Source of the DNA: Synergistaceae bacterium
GTDB lineage: Bacteria; Synergistota; Synergistia; Synergistales; Synergistaceae
NCBI GenBank assembly: GCA_031264605.1
Contig: JAISDQ010000131.1
Coordinates: 1 to 7,502 of the forward strand
Direction of reading: 5' to 3'
Length of the DNA stretch: 7,502 bases
Part shown: piece after piece, positions 1-6,453 of the stretch
Numbering within the stretch: position 1 is the first letter of the stretch
Layout of the letters: every line of letters begins with the position of its first letter
The notes under the pieces: generated by a model
Database searches by the model: none
Told to the model about the DNA's origin: nothing
The model's input: the letters and a program-made list of their open reading frames with translations, nothing else
Made by a program: the position numbers and the translations under genes

Positions 1-653
1 CGGAAATGGAGTTCGTTCAGTTCCAGTTGAACTACGACGATTGGGAAAGCCCCGCTATCCAGGCGCGAAAGTGTCATGAGACGGCCATGAGGCATCAAAA
101 ACCCATTGTCGTGATGGAATCGTTAAAGGGCGGCCTTTTGACAAATCCCCCTCCCAGCGTGAGAGCGGTGTTCGAAGACGCCGATCCCAATGTCTCCCTG
201 GCGTCGTGGGGGTTGCGGTACGCGGCTTCGCAAGAGAACATTATTACGGTGTTGAGCGGGATGTCTACAATTGATCAGACGCGGGATAATATTTCCTTCA
301 TGACAGACTTTCAGCCGCTTGATCGGGATGAATTGCTGGTCATAGAAAAAGCGCGGGAAGCGATTGGCAAAATCGGCCATATCCCCTGTACGGCTTGTCA
401 ATACTGCGTGAAGGGCTGCCCGCGGAGTATCGCTATCCCCAAGATTTTCGGCGCTTACAACCGTAAGCTGGTTTATGATGATTTGCCCGCGGCTCAGCTT
501 CAATACGCGGTTGAAGTATTGAGAGGAGGACGCGCGTCGGACTGCGTTGCCTGCGGGAAGTGTGAACAGGTTTGCCCTCAGCGCATCGGCATCATCGAAA
601 ACTTAAAGGTGATTGGCCAGGAACTTGACGGTTTACCATCAATTGTTCATTAG
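1..653 (+). CDS. Aldo/keto reductase with C-terminal 4Fe-4S ferredoxin domain (5' end missing)
   Basis: This is the C-terminal part of an aldo/keto reductase fused to a ferredoxin-like domain; the frame is open to the left edge (a Glu codon precedes the first visible Met), so the gene starts outside the window. Counting from the Met at base 6, residues 1-100 are the last part of the reductase barrel, with the family's late NADP-binding segment (SWGLRYAASQENI, then VLSGMSTIDQTRDNI) at about residues 67-95. Two cysteine motifs follow, CxxCxxCxxxCP at C128/C131/C134/C138 and again at C180/C183/C186/C190, as expected for two 4Fe-4S clusters. Full-length relatives are about 370-380 residues, so roughly 160 are missing, including the catalytic Asp/Tyr/Lys/His. 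It is predicted to be a cytoplasmic oxidoreductase linking NAD(P)H and iron-sulfur electron transfer; its substrate is unknown. It converges on the transporter operon and is probably not part of it. Confidence 0.9.
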   Translation, partial: EMEFVQFQLNYDDWESPAIQARKCHETAMRHQKPIVVMESLKGGLLTNPPPSVRAVFEDADPNVSLASWGLRYAASQENIITVLSGMSTIDQTRDNISFMTDFQPLDRDELLVIEKAREAIGKIGHIPCTACQYCVKGCPRSIAIPKIFGAYNRKLVYDDLPAAQLQYAVEVLRGGRASDCVACGKCEQVCPQRIGIIENLKVIGQELDGLPSIVH

Positions 654-697
654 CACGTCTTGATCGAAGGCCGTGGCCGGTCAGTTGTAAAATAGCG

Positions 698-719
698 CGC
701 GGGTCGGAAGCGATCCGCG
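698..719. terminator. Candidate bidirectional terminator hairpin between convergent genes
   Basis: A 9-bp stem (698-706 with 711-719, one G-T wobble) closes a GAAG tetraloop in the 86-bp gap between the convergent reductase and permease 2 stops. On the minus strand it lies about 20 nt after the permease stop and is followed by GCGCTATTTTA; on the plus strand it lies 44 nt after the reductase stop and is followed by TTCT. Neither side has a strong uninterrupted T-run, so it may terminate weakly or act as an mRNA 3'-end stabiliser. Position and stem are seen; function is inferred. Confidence 0.5.
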
Positions 720-739
720 TTCTACGCCCGTCGCACGTT

Positions 740-1726
740 TTATTTGACGACCAGATCCCTGCGGTTGTGATCGGCGTTCATGTAAATGGCAATCAGTACC
801 AGCGCGCCGAATACGATCTGCTGCCAATAACCGTCCACCGCTATCACGTTCATTCCGTTCTGAATGATGATGATGAGGCCCGCGCCTATTATGGTCATGA
901 GTATGTCGCCCTTGCCGCCGGACAGCGCCACTCCGCCGAGGGCCGCCGAGGCGATGGCCATAAGGTTGTACTGGGCGCCCACTGTTGGAATGCCGCTCTT
1001 GAGCTTGACGGCAAAAATAATGCCGCCGACGGATGCCGCGATTCCCGACAGGAAGAACGCCGTGATCTTCGCCTGGTTGATGTTGAGGCCGATCAACCGC
1101 GCGGCGCTTTCGTTTTCTCCGAGAGCCAGCATGGTCCTGCCAACTTTTGTCTTTTTCTGAATCACGGTATATAGCAGCATCAGGAGAAAACTGATTATGA
1201 ACAGGATCGGAACGACTCCGAACGTTATTTTAACCCATTCGATATAAGGCCATACAGGCGGCAGCATCGGCAGCGGCTTCGCGCCTGAAATCAAAAGAGC
1301 CACGCTTTGCCATATGCTCTGGGTGCAGAGCGTGGCGATAAACGACGGTATCTTGAGGTACGTGTGCAGCATGCCATTGATCAATCCGGCAAGCATCCCA
1401 TATATTATGACTACGATATAAGCCCCCGGGCCTATCGAGTTGAAAAGCACGGTCAGCATGACCGCCGAACATGATGCGATCGAGCCGAGGGATAGGTCGA
1501 TAGAACTGAGCATGAGCACGAAGGCCACTCCGCAGGCCATTACCCACAAGGGAGACATATCGTTGAGAATGTTGGTGATGTTCCTGGATACCATGAAGCG
1601 GGGATTGATCGCGACGAATACCAGGCTCAGCACGACTATGGACGCCACGCTGAGAATTTTGCTCAGATTTTCGCTGCTCAGCATCGATTTCAGAATATCC
1701 AGCACCGATCCGGAGGTTTCATTCAT
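740..1726 (-). CDS. Sugar ABC transporter permease, RbsC/BPD_transp_2 family (permease 2)
   Basis: This is an inner-membrane permease of the CUT2 (ribose/xylose/galactose) ABC importer type, 328 residues, normal for the family. It is strongly hydrophobic with about eight to ten membrane segments, the first at about residues 24-41. Family landmarks are the IDLSLGS motif at 76-82, the cytoplasmic loop GENESAARLIG at 203-213 that usually contacts the ATPase, and GGVALSGGKGD at 264-274. It is the last gene of the operon, starting 14 bp after the ATPase stop; the ATG at 1726 is preceded by a GAGGGTGGG ribosome-binding-like stretch that overlaps that stop. It keeps the canonical DLS motif better than the first permease does, and the two are clearly not recent duplicates. 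I infer that they form a heterodimer. The substrate cannot be told from a permease of this family. Confidence 0.93.
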   Translation of the reverse strand: MNETSGSVLDILKSMLSSENLSKILSVASIVVLSLVFVAINPRFMVSRNITNILNDMSPLWVMACGVAFVLMLSSIDLSLGSIASCSAVMLTVLFNSIGPGAYIVVIIYGMLAGLINGMLHTYLKIPSFIATLCTQSIWQSVALLISGAKPLPMLPPVWPYIEWVKITFGVVPILFIISFLLMLLYTVIQKKTKVGRTMLALGENESAARLIGLNINQAKITAFFLSGIAASVGGIIFAVKLKSGIPTVGAQYNLMAIASAALGGVALSGGKGDILMTIIGAGLIIIIQNGMNVIAVDGYWQQIVFGALVLIAIYMNADHNRRDLVVK

Positions 1727-1740
1727 TATTCAGCCCACCC

Positions 1741-3282
1741 TCACATCATATATTTGACGATATCCACCTGTTCGGGCTTATTGCCCGGCGAAGCGTCGCA
1801 TTCACGCGTAACTTCTCCGTCCTTCATGACCAGAAGACGGTTTGAGAGACCGATGCACTCGTCCAGAGTATCGCCCAGCAGGACGCACCCTTTGCCCTGT
1901 ACCGCCAGGCTGCGGATGAGCGAATAAATTTCTTCCTTGGCGCCGACGTCGACGCCGCGCGTCGGATGGTTTAAGATCAGGATATCGGCGTCGCTCGCGA
2001 GCGCACGCGCGAACACCACTTTCTGCGCGTTGCCGCCGGACAGAAACCCGACTTTTTGATCGAGGCTCGAAGCGCGGATATGCATCTTTCCACGGTAATT
2101 TTCGGCCTGCGCCTTCTCCAGTTTTTTCGAAATCAGGCCGATTTTGGAGATATTGCCGAAGTTGGACATGGCGATGTTCTCCGAGACGGACGCGGAAGCG
2201 ATGATGCTCTCCTCCCGGCGTTCTTTGGGTATGGAAAGAATGCCGTTTTTGAGCGCCGCTTGCGGCGCGCCGAATTTTTTCCCCTCGCCCCGCACCAGCA
2301 ACTGTCCGCTGGTGGGAGATTCGTCTCCGCATAGCACCGCGCACAAATCTTCCTTTCCCGAACCCACTACGCCGCAGATGCCAAGGATTTCACCGGCGTG
2401 AAGCGTCAGGTTTACGTTTCGGAAGTACCCCCGCCTGCCGAGGTCCCTCGTCTCCAGCAGAACTTCACCGCCCGGTTCGACCTGATCGCTGACTTTATAA
2501 TATTCGCCGGAGGCGGTGCGTCCGACCATTTTTTCGTAGAGTATGGACTCGTCGGCCTCCGCCGTTAAAACCTCGTCCACTTTTTCGCCGTCCTTGAATA
2601 CGATTATCCGATCGCTGATCTCCAGCACCTCGTCGAGGCGGTGTGAGACAAAGATGACGGTATGGCCTTCAGCCGTGATCAGCCTGATGTTCTCGAAGAG
2701 GTTTCGCACTTCTCCGTCACTCAGCACCGAGGTTGGCTCGTCCAGCAAAATGAGGCAGCTATCGAGCCCGGAGCGTTTTACCACATGGAACACTTTGCAT
2801 ATTTCCACCATTTGGCGAGTGGCGAACTCCAGGGAGGAAACTTTTCTGTCCGCGCGGATATGATTGAGCCGCATATCTTCTAGGATACGGCTTGCGTCTT
2901 CGTGCATTTTGCGCTTGTTGAGGACGCAAAAACGCGTGTATTTATCCTCCATGCCGAAGAAAATATTCTGTCCCACAGTGAGATTCTGGATGAGGGACTG
3001 CTCCTGGAACACCATTCCCACGCCCATATTATTGGCCTCGATGGGAGTTTTGGGAGCGAAGGGTATCCCGTGCATCGTCATGACGCCCTCGGTCGGCTGT
3101 TCGTTTCCCATGATAATTTTGAGCAGAGTCGATTTACCGGCGCCGTTTTCTCCAACCAAGCCGACGACCTCGCCCGAAAAGAGTTCCGCGCTGACATCTT
3201 TCAGGGCCATGGTGCCCGGGTATTTTTTAGTGATATTTCTCGCGGTGAACAGTATATTCTTCCCCATGCTCCCGGCCCTCAT
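1741..3282 (-). CDS. Sugar ABC transporter ATP-binding protein, tandem-domain RbsA/MglA type
   Basis: This is the cytoplasmic ATPase of the importer, 513 residues with two fused nucleotide-binding domains, the usual CUT2 layout. Domain 1 has an intact Walker A (GENGAGKST, 44-52), Q-loop Q93, Walker B ending D181-E182 and switch H214, but its signature is LEFATRQ (151-157) instead of an LSxGQ-like motif. Domain 2 has an intact signature LSGGN (414-418) but an altered Walker A (GVVGSGKED, 304-312), NH in place of DE at 438-439, and GDT (470-472) where relatives often have SSE. IPKERREES at 351-359 matches the family's conserved EDR segment. Start: the ATG at 3282 overlaps the permease 1 stop as ATGA and suits translational coupling; an ATG at 3267 (residue 6, MGKN) with GAGG nine bases upstream is an equally plausible alternative. 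It lies between its two permease partners in the operon. Confidence 0.95.
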   Translation of the reverse strand: MRAGSMGKNILFTARNITKKYPGTMALKDVSAELFSGEVVGLVGENGAGKSTLLKIIMGNEQPTEGVMTMHGIPFAPKTPIEANNMGVGMVFQEQSLIQNLTVGQNIFFGMEDKYTRFCVLNKRKMHEDASRILEDMRLNHIRADRKVSSLEFATRQMVEICKVFHVVKRSGLDSCLILLDEPTSVLSDGEVRNLFENIRLITAEGHTVIFVSHRLDEVLEISDRIIVFKDGEKVDEVLTAEADESILYEKMVGRTASGEYYKVSDQVEPGGEVLLETRDLGRRGYFRNVNLTLHAGEILGICGVVGSGKEDLCAVLCGDESPTSGQLLVRGEGKKFGAPQAALKNGILSIPKERREESIIASASVSENIAMSNFGNISKIGLISKKLEKAQAENYRGKMHIRASSLDQKVGFLSGGNAQKVVFARALASDADILILNHPTRGVDVGAKEEIYSLIRSLAVQGKGCVLLGDTLDECIGLSNRLLVMKDGEVTRECDASPGNKPEQVDIVKYMM

Positions 3283-4292
3283 TTCACTATGACCTTTTTA
3301 CCGCGATTGACGGACAAAGCGACCGCGATGATGATGATGACGCCCTGCAGAGCGGATCGGATGTACATGTTGACGCCCATCAATATCAGCCCGTTATTGA
3401 TTATAGTGACGATGAGCGCGCCGACCAACGAATTGACCACGCCGCCCTTGCCGCCGGTGAGCGTTGTGCCGCCTACCACGACCGCCGTAATCGCGGGAAA
3501 GACCGTGTCTTTTCCAAGTCCCACGTCGCCGCGGGCGACTCTGATCGCGCTGATCACGCCGGATACGCCGATACAAAATCCGGCCCATATAAACACTTTC
3601 ATCTTGATCCGGTCCACGTTGACCCCGGTGTTTCTGGCCACAGCCTCATTGTCTCCGATAGCCATCACATACGCGCCGAAACGGGTATAATTCTGCAAAA
3701 AAAACGCTGCCACGAATACCAGCAGCGACGCCACAGTCAGGTACGGGATGCCTAAAACGCTCCCAGACGTTATCTTCGTCAGGAGCGGATCCTTTGCCAT
3801 GGCCGGCTGACCGCGATAACTCATGACGGCAAAACCCGACATTATGCTGGATATGGCATACGTGACCATGAATGACGGTATTTTCCCCTTGACGTGGATG
3901 AATCCTGAAAACAATCCCACCGCCAAACCGCAGCATATGGCGATCAGGAAGGCCGGCGCGCCGAAATCGTTTGCGTTTTTAGTATTGATGACGAGCAGCG
4001 TCACCAGGCAGCCGCAGAAACCGCCGAGCCCCTCTCCCGAGAGATCCGTGCAACCCAGCAGGATCACGAAAGTCAGCCCCATAGTCATCACCAGTGGGAC
4101 AGACAACTGATTCAGTATTGTGCGGAAGTTATACAGGCTCAGGAATCCCGGAGCGATTGCCGACAGAAGCGCGAAAAAAAAGGCCAGGACGCCGACCGGC
4201 GCGTAATTTATTATTTTAGCCTTTCTCGTCTGCCGCCTCATTTCATAGGCGAACTCCTCCGCAATCGGCGACGTATATTGTTTTTTTTCCAT
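3279..4292 (-). CDS. Sugar ABC transporter permease, RbsC/BPD_transp_2 family (permease 1)
   Basis: This is an inner-membrane channel subunit of a CUT2-type importer, 337 residues. A polar N-terminal tail of about 28 residues precedes the first membrane segment (about 30-50). Landmarks are CTDLSGEG at 81-88, the ATPase-contact loop GDNEAVARNTGVNV at 213-226, and GGTTLTGGKGG at 274-284. Compared with the usual IDLSxGS the first motif is diverged, and the nearby segments contain extra cysteines (C93, C95, C120, C121). The start at 4292 is well supported: AGGAG lies seven bases upstream and the next codons give MEKKQYT. Its stop overlaps the ATPase start by four bases. An 81-bp gap with strong secondary structure separates it from the binding-protein gene, suggesting that its translation is set separately from that gene's. 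Probable partner of permease 2. Confidence 0.93.
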   Translation of the reverse strand: MEKKQYTSPIAEEFAYEMRRQTRKAKIINYAPVGVLAFFFALLSAIAPGFLSLYNFRTILNQLSVPLVMTMGLTFVILLGCTDLSGEGLGGFCGCLVTLLVINTKNANDFGAPAFLIAICCGLAVGLFSGFIHVKGKIPSFMVTYAISSIMSGFAVMSYRGQPAMAKDPLLTKITSGSVLGIPYLTVASLLVFVAAFFLQNYTRFGAYVMAIGDNEAVARNTGVNVDRIKMKVFIWAGFCIGVSGVISAIRVARGDVGLGKDTVFPAITAVVVGGTTLTGGKGGVVNSLVGALIVTIINNGLILMGVNMYIRSALQGVIIIIAVALSVNRGKKVIVK

Positions 4293-4299
4293 GCCTCAT

Positions 4300-4304
4300 C
4301 TCCT
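4300..4304 (-). promoter_or_regulatory. Ribosome-binding site of permease 1
   Basis: AGGAG on the minus strand ends seven bases before the ATG at 4292. It sits directly beside the inverted-repeat arm that covers the start codon, so its access could depend on whether that arm is paired. Confidence 0.7.
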
Positions 4305-4316
4305 GCCTTATCCTGC

Positions 4317-4349
4317 CGGCGGCGCGTCCAGCCGAGGGACGCGCCGCCG
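4317..4349 (-). other. Intercistronic GC-rich stem-loop after the binding-protein gene
   Basis: A perfect 13-bp stem (4317-4329 with 4337-4349) with a 7-nt loop lies 24 nt after the binding-protein stop. No T-run follows on either strand, so it is not a standard intrinsic terminator. A near-identical pair, TTATCCTGCCGG (4308-4319) and TTATCTGCCGG (4353-4363), flanks it as a direct repeat. In many ABC operons, such as malE-malF, structured RNA after the binding-protein gene protects that part of the message and gives excess binding protein over membrane subunits; I infer the same here. Confidence 0.75.
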
Positions 4350-4373
4350 AAATTATCTGCCGGTACGTTTGAT

Positions 4374-5429
4374 TTATTGAGGCATGGGCCCCTTGATGCA
4401 GAAATCGAGGTTCGAGTAATCGTAAACCGGAGGGTTATCCACGAAATTTTTTATGTAATCGGGGTAGGTGTCCTTGGTGACAAGATAGCCCTCTGTAAAA
4501 AACATGCGATGCCCGGCGTCGAGTTCATCCACTTTGATTTTGCCCGTATATGCCGCGTATGCCCAAGCCGCCGCGTAACCGCCCTGAAGCCAGCCGTTGT
4601 TGACATAGGAGTTGGTCATCGTGCCCGCGCCGACCGCATCGATCGCGTCTTTGAAACCATCGACTCCGGTCACTCCGACCTTGCCTTCGAGGCCCACCGC
4701 TTTCAGTGCCTGCACCACGCCGAGGGACATCCCGTCGGAAGCGCTCCAGACGCCGTCTATATCGTCGTACTTAGCGAGCCAGGTTTCCATCAGGGCGAGT
4801 CCTTCGTTGGTATCCCAGTTGGCGGACTGATCGTCCAGTATCTCGATGTCGGGGTACTCGGCGAGGGCTCTTTTCAATCCCTTCACGCGCTCTTCATTCG
4901 CGGTGTTCGCCATCATACCCTCCATGACGAGAATCTTGCCTTTACCGGGAGTCTTGAAGCTCTTGAAAAGCGACACCGCGATGTCGTAGCCTTGAGCCTC
5001 GCCGTCCAGCGTCTGATGATGGACCCAGTATTTATAGGACAGGGGCGTGATACCCTCAGGCGTGTTCCAGAAACTCACCCAATACACTCCCGCTTCCTCG
5101 CACGCCTCGGCGATCGACGTGACGTTGGGGGCGTTGTTCGGATCCACCAGAATGACGACGTTGCTGTTGCTCGCCACAAGAGTCTTGATATCGTTGATTT
5201 GTTTGTTGTCGTCCGCCTCGCAGGGCAATATCTGCACTTTGGCGGCGCCTTCGGGGAGAGTGTCGACGAAAGCCTGGGCTCCGGCTACGTACTGCATGTG
5301 GTATTCGCTCGACATAGAGCGGATGCTCACCGCTATCGTCACCGGCTCAGCGGCGAAAGCCATTGCGGCGCCGCATACGGCCATCGTAACGAGCGCGAAA
5401 ATCAGACTCCAAGATTTGATTTTTTTCAT
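4374..5429 (-). CDS. Periplasmic sugar-binding protein of the ABC importer (Peripla_BP_4 type)
   Basis: This is the substrate-binding subunit, 351 residues from the chosen start, of the ribose/galactose-binding-protein fold. Residues 1-26 are a Sec signal peptide (basic MKKIK, hydrophobic core, AFA before the cut). The mature protein opens with the first beta strand (VTIAVSIRSM), followed by the family segment NKQINDIKTLVASN and NVVILVDPNN (about 90-99), a hinge-region EGMMANTANEERVKGLK stretch, WSASDGMSLGVVQAL (about 228-242) and TGVDGF (254-259). There is no lipobox cysteine, so it should be free in the periplasm of a diderm. Start choice: an upstream in-frame ATG at 5441 lies directly against the AAGGAG site (no spacing) and adds MTIT before the signal peptide, so the ATG at 5429 is preferred. 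It follows the reductase gene closely and is separated from permease 1 by a structured gap. The ligand is unknown. Confidence 0.94.
   Translation of the reverse strand: MKKIKSWSLIFALVTMAVCGAAMAFAAEPVTIAVSIRSMSSEYHMQYVAGAQAFVDTLPEGAAKVQILPCEADDNKQINDIKTLVASNSNVVILVDPNNAPNVTSIAEACEEAGVYWVSFWNTPEGITPLSYKYWVHHQTLDGEAQGYDIAVSLFKSFKTPGKGKILVMEGMMANTANEERVKGLKRALAEYPDIEILDDQSANWDTNEGLALMETWLAKYDDIDGVWSASDGMSLGVVQALKAVGLEGKVGVTGVDGFKDAIDAVGAGTMTNSYVNNGWLQGGYAAAWAYAAYTGKIKVDELDAGHRMFFTEGYLVTKDTYPDYIKNFVDNPPVYDYSNLDFCIKGPMPQ
5352..5429 (-). other. Sec signal peptide of the sugar-binding protein
   Basis: This codes for 26 residues with a basic start, a hydrophobic core and an Ala-Phe-Ala cut site followed by AEP. 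The single Cys (residue 19) is not in a lipobox, so signal peptidase I processing is expected. Confidence 0.8.
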
Positions 5430-5441
5430 AGTAATCGTCAT

Positions 5442-5447
5442 CTCCTT
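5442..5447 (-). promoter_or_regulatory. Ribosome-binding site of the sugar-binding protein gene
   Basis: AAGGAG on the minus strand, extended as AAGGAGATGA, matches the 16S tail with one mismatch. It directly abuts the ATG at 5441 but lies 12 bases from the ATG at 5429, so it decides for the latter start. The strong site agrees with high output of a binding protein. Confidence 0.7.
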
Positions 5448-5460
5448 TTTTCGGGTGGAG

Positions 5461-6453
5461 CTACATATTCTCGAAAGGTTCGAGCACCTTGCCGATTTCA
5501 GCCGCCATTTCAGGGCCTATCTCCCATTCCAAAGCCGCAATGTTTGTTTTGACCTGTTCCGGTGAAAGGCTGCTGCCTATCACGCTGGTGACAACCGGCT
5601 TCTGAATCAGCCAGTTGACCGCGGTTTCGTTTAGGGGATGGCCATACCGCTCGGATATTTCCCTCAGCCGCGCCATAGCCTCGTAGTAGAACTGATAGCG
5701 GGCTCCGTTCAATTTGGGGTTCAGCCGCCGCACGTCGTTGTCCGCGAACGAACGGTCCGCCTTCCAATGGCCGCCCAACAGACCCTGCATCAGCGGACTG
5801 TACGGGAAAAACGCCTGACCGTGTCGCTCGCAGTATGGAAGCGTCTCGCGCTCCGTGCGATATACGAGATTTATCGAGTGATACGTGCGGGGATTACGTT
5901 CCAACATGTTGTACAGAGCCTGCTGGGAAGCTATCGGAACAATTTGTTCTATCTTTTCCGCGTCGTCCACTCCGAAATTCGTCACGCCGAAGTAACGGAT
6001 TTTGCCGGCGTCCATGATCTCCCGTATTGCCTCGGCCGTTTCCTCTACCGGTGTTACGGGGTCGGGCCAATGCAACTGATAGATATCGATATAATCGGTG
6101 TCCAGCCTGCGAAGGCTGTCGTCGATTTCCCTGAGAATGCTCTCTTTGCGCAGGTTGGGAACCTCATTGCCCGTTTCGTTCAACAAAAGACCGCACTTAC
6201 TGGCAATGAGAAACTTATCGCGATCATAACCCTTGATCGCCTTGCCGACCAGCGTCTCCGAGTGCCCCCGGCCATAAGCGGGCGCCACATCCAGCAAGTT
6301 GATTCCAGCGTCCAACGCCGTCCGGATGACCCCGACGGAAACATCGTCCCGCGAACGTTCGCCCCAGAAATTTTCCCCTGCGAACGCCCAACAGCCCAGT
6401 CCGACTGCCGAAATCGGCTCTTTTATCCGGGCGGCATGTTTGTATTTTATCAC
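5461..6453 (-). CDS. Aldo/keto reductase, IolS-like (AKR11-type)
   Basis: This is a cytoplasmic NAD(P)H-dependent oxidoreductase of 330 residues, the normal length for a complete (beta/alpha)8 aldo/keto reductase. The catalytic tetrad is present: D55 and Y60 in LLDVAPAYG, K86 in IASKCG, and H128 in YQLHWPD. The late cofactor-binding segment VIGSSLSPEQVKTNI is at 291-305. The C-terminal half, with FFPYSPLMQGLLGG and WLIQKPVVTSVIGSS, resembles the B. subtilis IolS/general-stress-protein 69 group. It begins at a GTG (6453) that overlaps the regulator's stop as GTGA, with an AGGGGGGG stretch as ribosome-binding site. It ends 31 bp before the binding-protein start. Being second in the transporter operon, it probably converts the imported sugar, polyol or a derivative between carbonyl and alcohol, but the substrate is not shown. 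It has no ferredoxin domain, unlike the reductase at the left edge. Confidence 0.93.
   Translation of the reverse strand: MIKYKHAARIKEPISAVGLGCWAFAGENFWGERSRDDVSVGVIRTALDAGINLLDVAPAYGRGHSETLVGKAIKGYDRDKFLIASKCGLLLNETGNEVPNLRKESILREIDDSLRRLDTDYIDIYQLHWPDPVTPVEETAEAIREIMDAGKIRYFGVTNFGVDDAEKIEQIVPIASQQALYNMLERNPRTYHSINLVYRTERETLPYCERHGQAFFPYSPLMQGLLGGHWKADRSFADNDVRRLNPKLNGARYQFYYEAMARLREISERYGHPLNETAVNWLIQKPVVTSVIGSSLSPEQVKTNIAALEWEIGPEMAAEIGKVLEPFENM

Larger units (their letters stand above)
4289..4387 (-). repeat. 10-bp inverted repeat pairing the binding-protein stop region with the permease 1 start
   Basis: CCATGCCTCA at 4289-4298 and its exact reverse complement TGAGGCATGG at 4378-4387 bracket the whole intergenic gap. 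In the minus-strand mRNA, the upstream arm is formed by the last codons of the binding-protein gene (Pro-Met-Pro-Gln), and the downstream arm contains the permease ATG and part of its ribosome-binding spacer. Pairing would hide the start codon and enclose the GC hairpin at 4317-4349. The repeat is seen directly; a role in translational coupling is inferred. Confidence 0.55.

Noticed and set aside
123..503. A 126-codon open frame on the minus strand inside the left-edge reductase
   Set aside because: It is antisense to the ferredoxin-type reductase, whose cysteine motifs and cofactor segment make the plus-strand reading certain.
2902..3690. A 262-codon open frame on the plus strand spanning the ATPase/permease 1 junction
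   Set aside because: It is antisense to two confidently identified genes, and its translation is low-complexity (Thr/Pro/Ser/Met-rich) without motifs.
4281..4288. Run of eight A on the coding strand just after the permease 1 start, as a slippage site
   Set aside because: It simply encodes Glu-Lys-Lys at an A-rich start region, which is common, and no alternative frame of interest opens from it.
4317..4349. Intrinsic terminator within the operon
   Set aside because: The stem is strong but neither side is followed by a T-run, and essential transporter genes lie downstream. A stability or translation element is more likely.
5370..5429. Lipoprotein signal (lipobox) in the binding protein
   Set aside because: The only cysteine in the leader is preceded by Met-Ala-Val and followed by more hydrophobic sequence and a good AFA cut site, so it does not fit a lipobox.
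4278..5552. A 424-codon open frame on the plus strand opposite the binding-protein gene
   Set aside because: It lies antisense to a complete binding protein with signal peptide and family motifs. Its predicted protein is rich in Arg, His and Val with no recognisable domain, as expected from the mirror of GC-rich codons.
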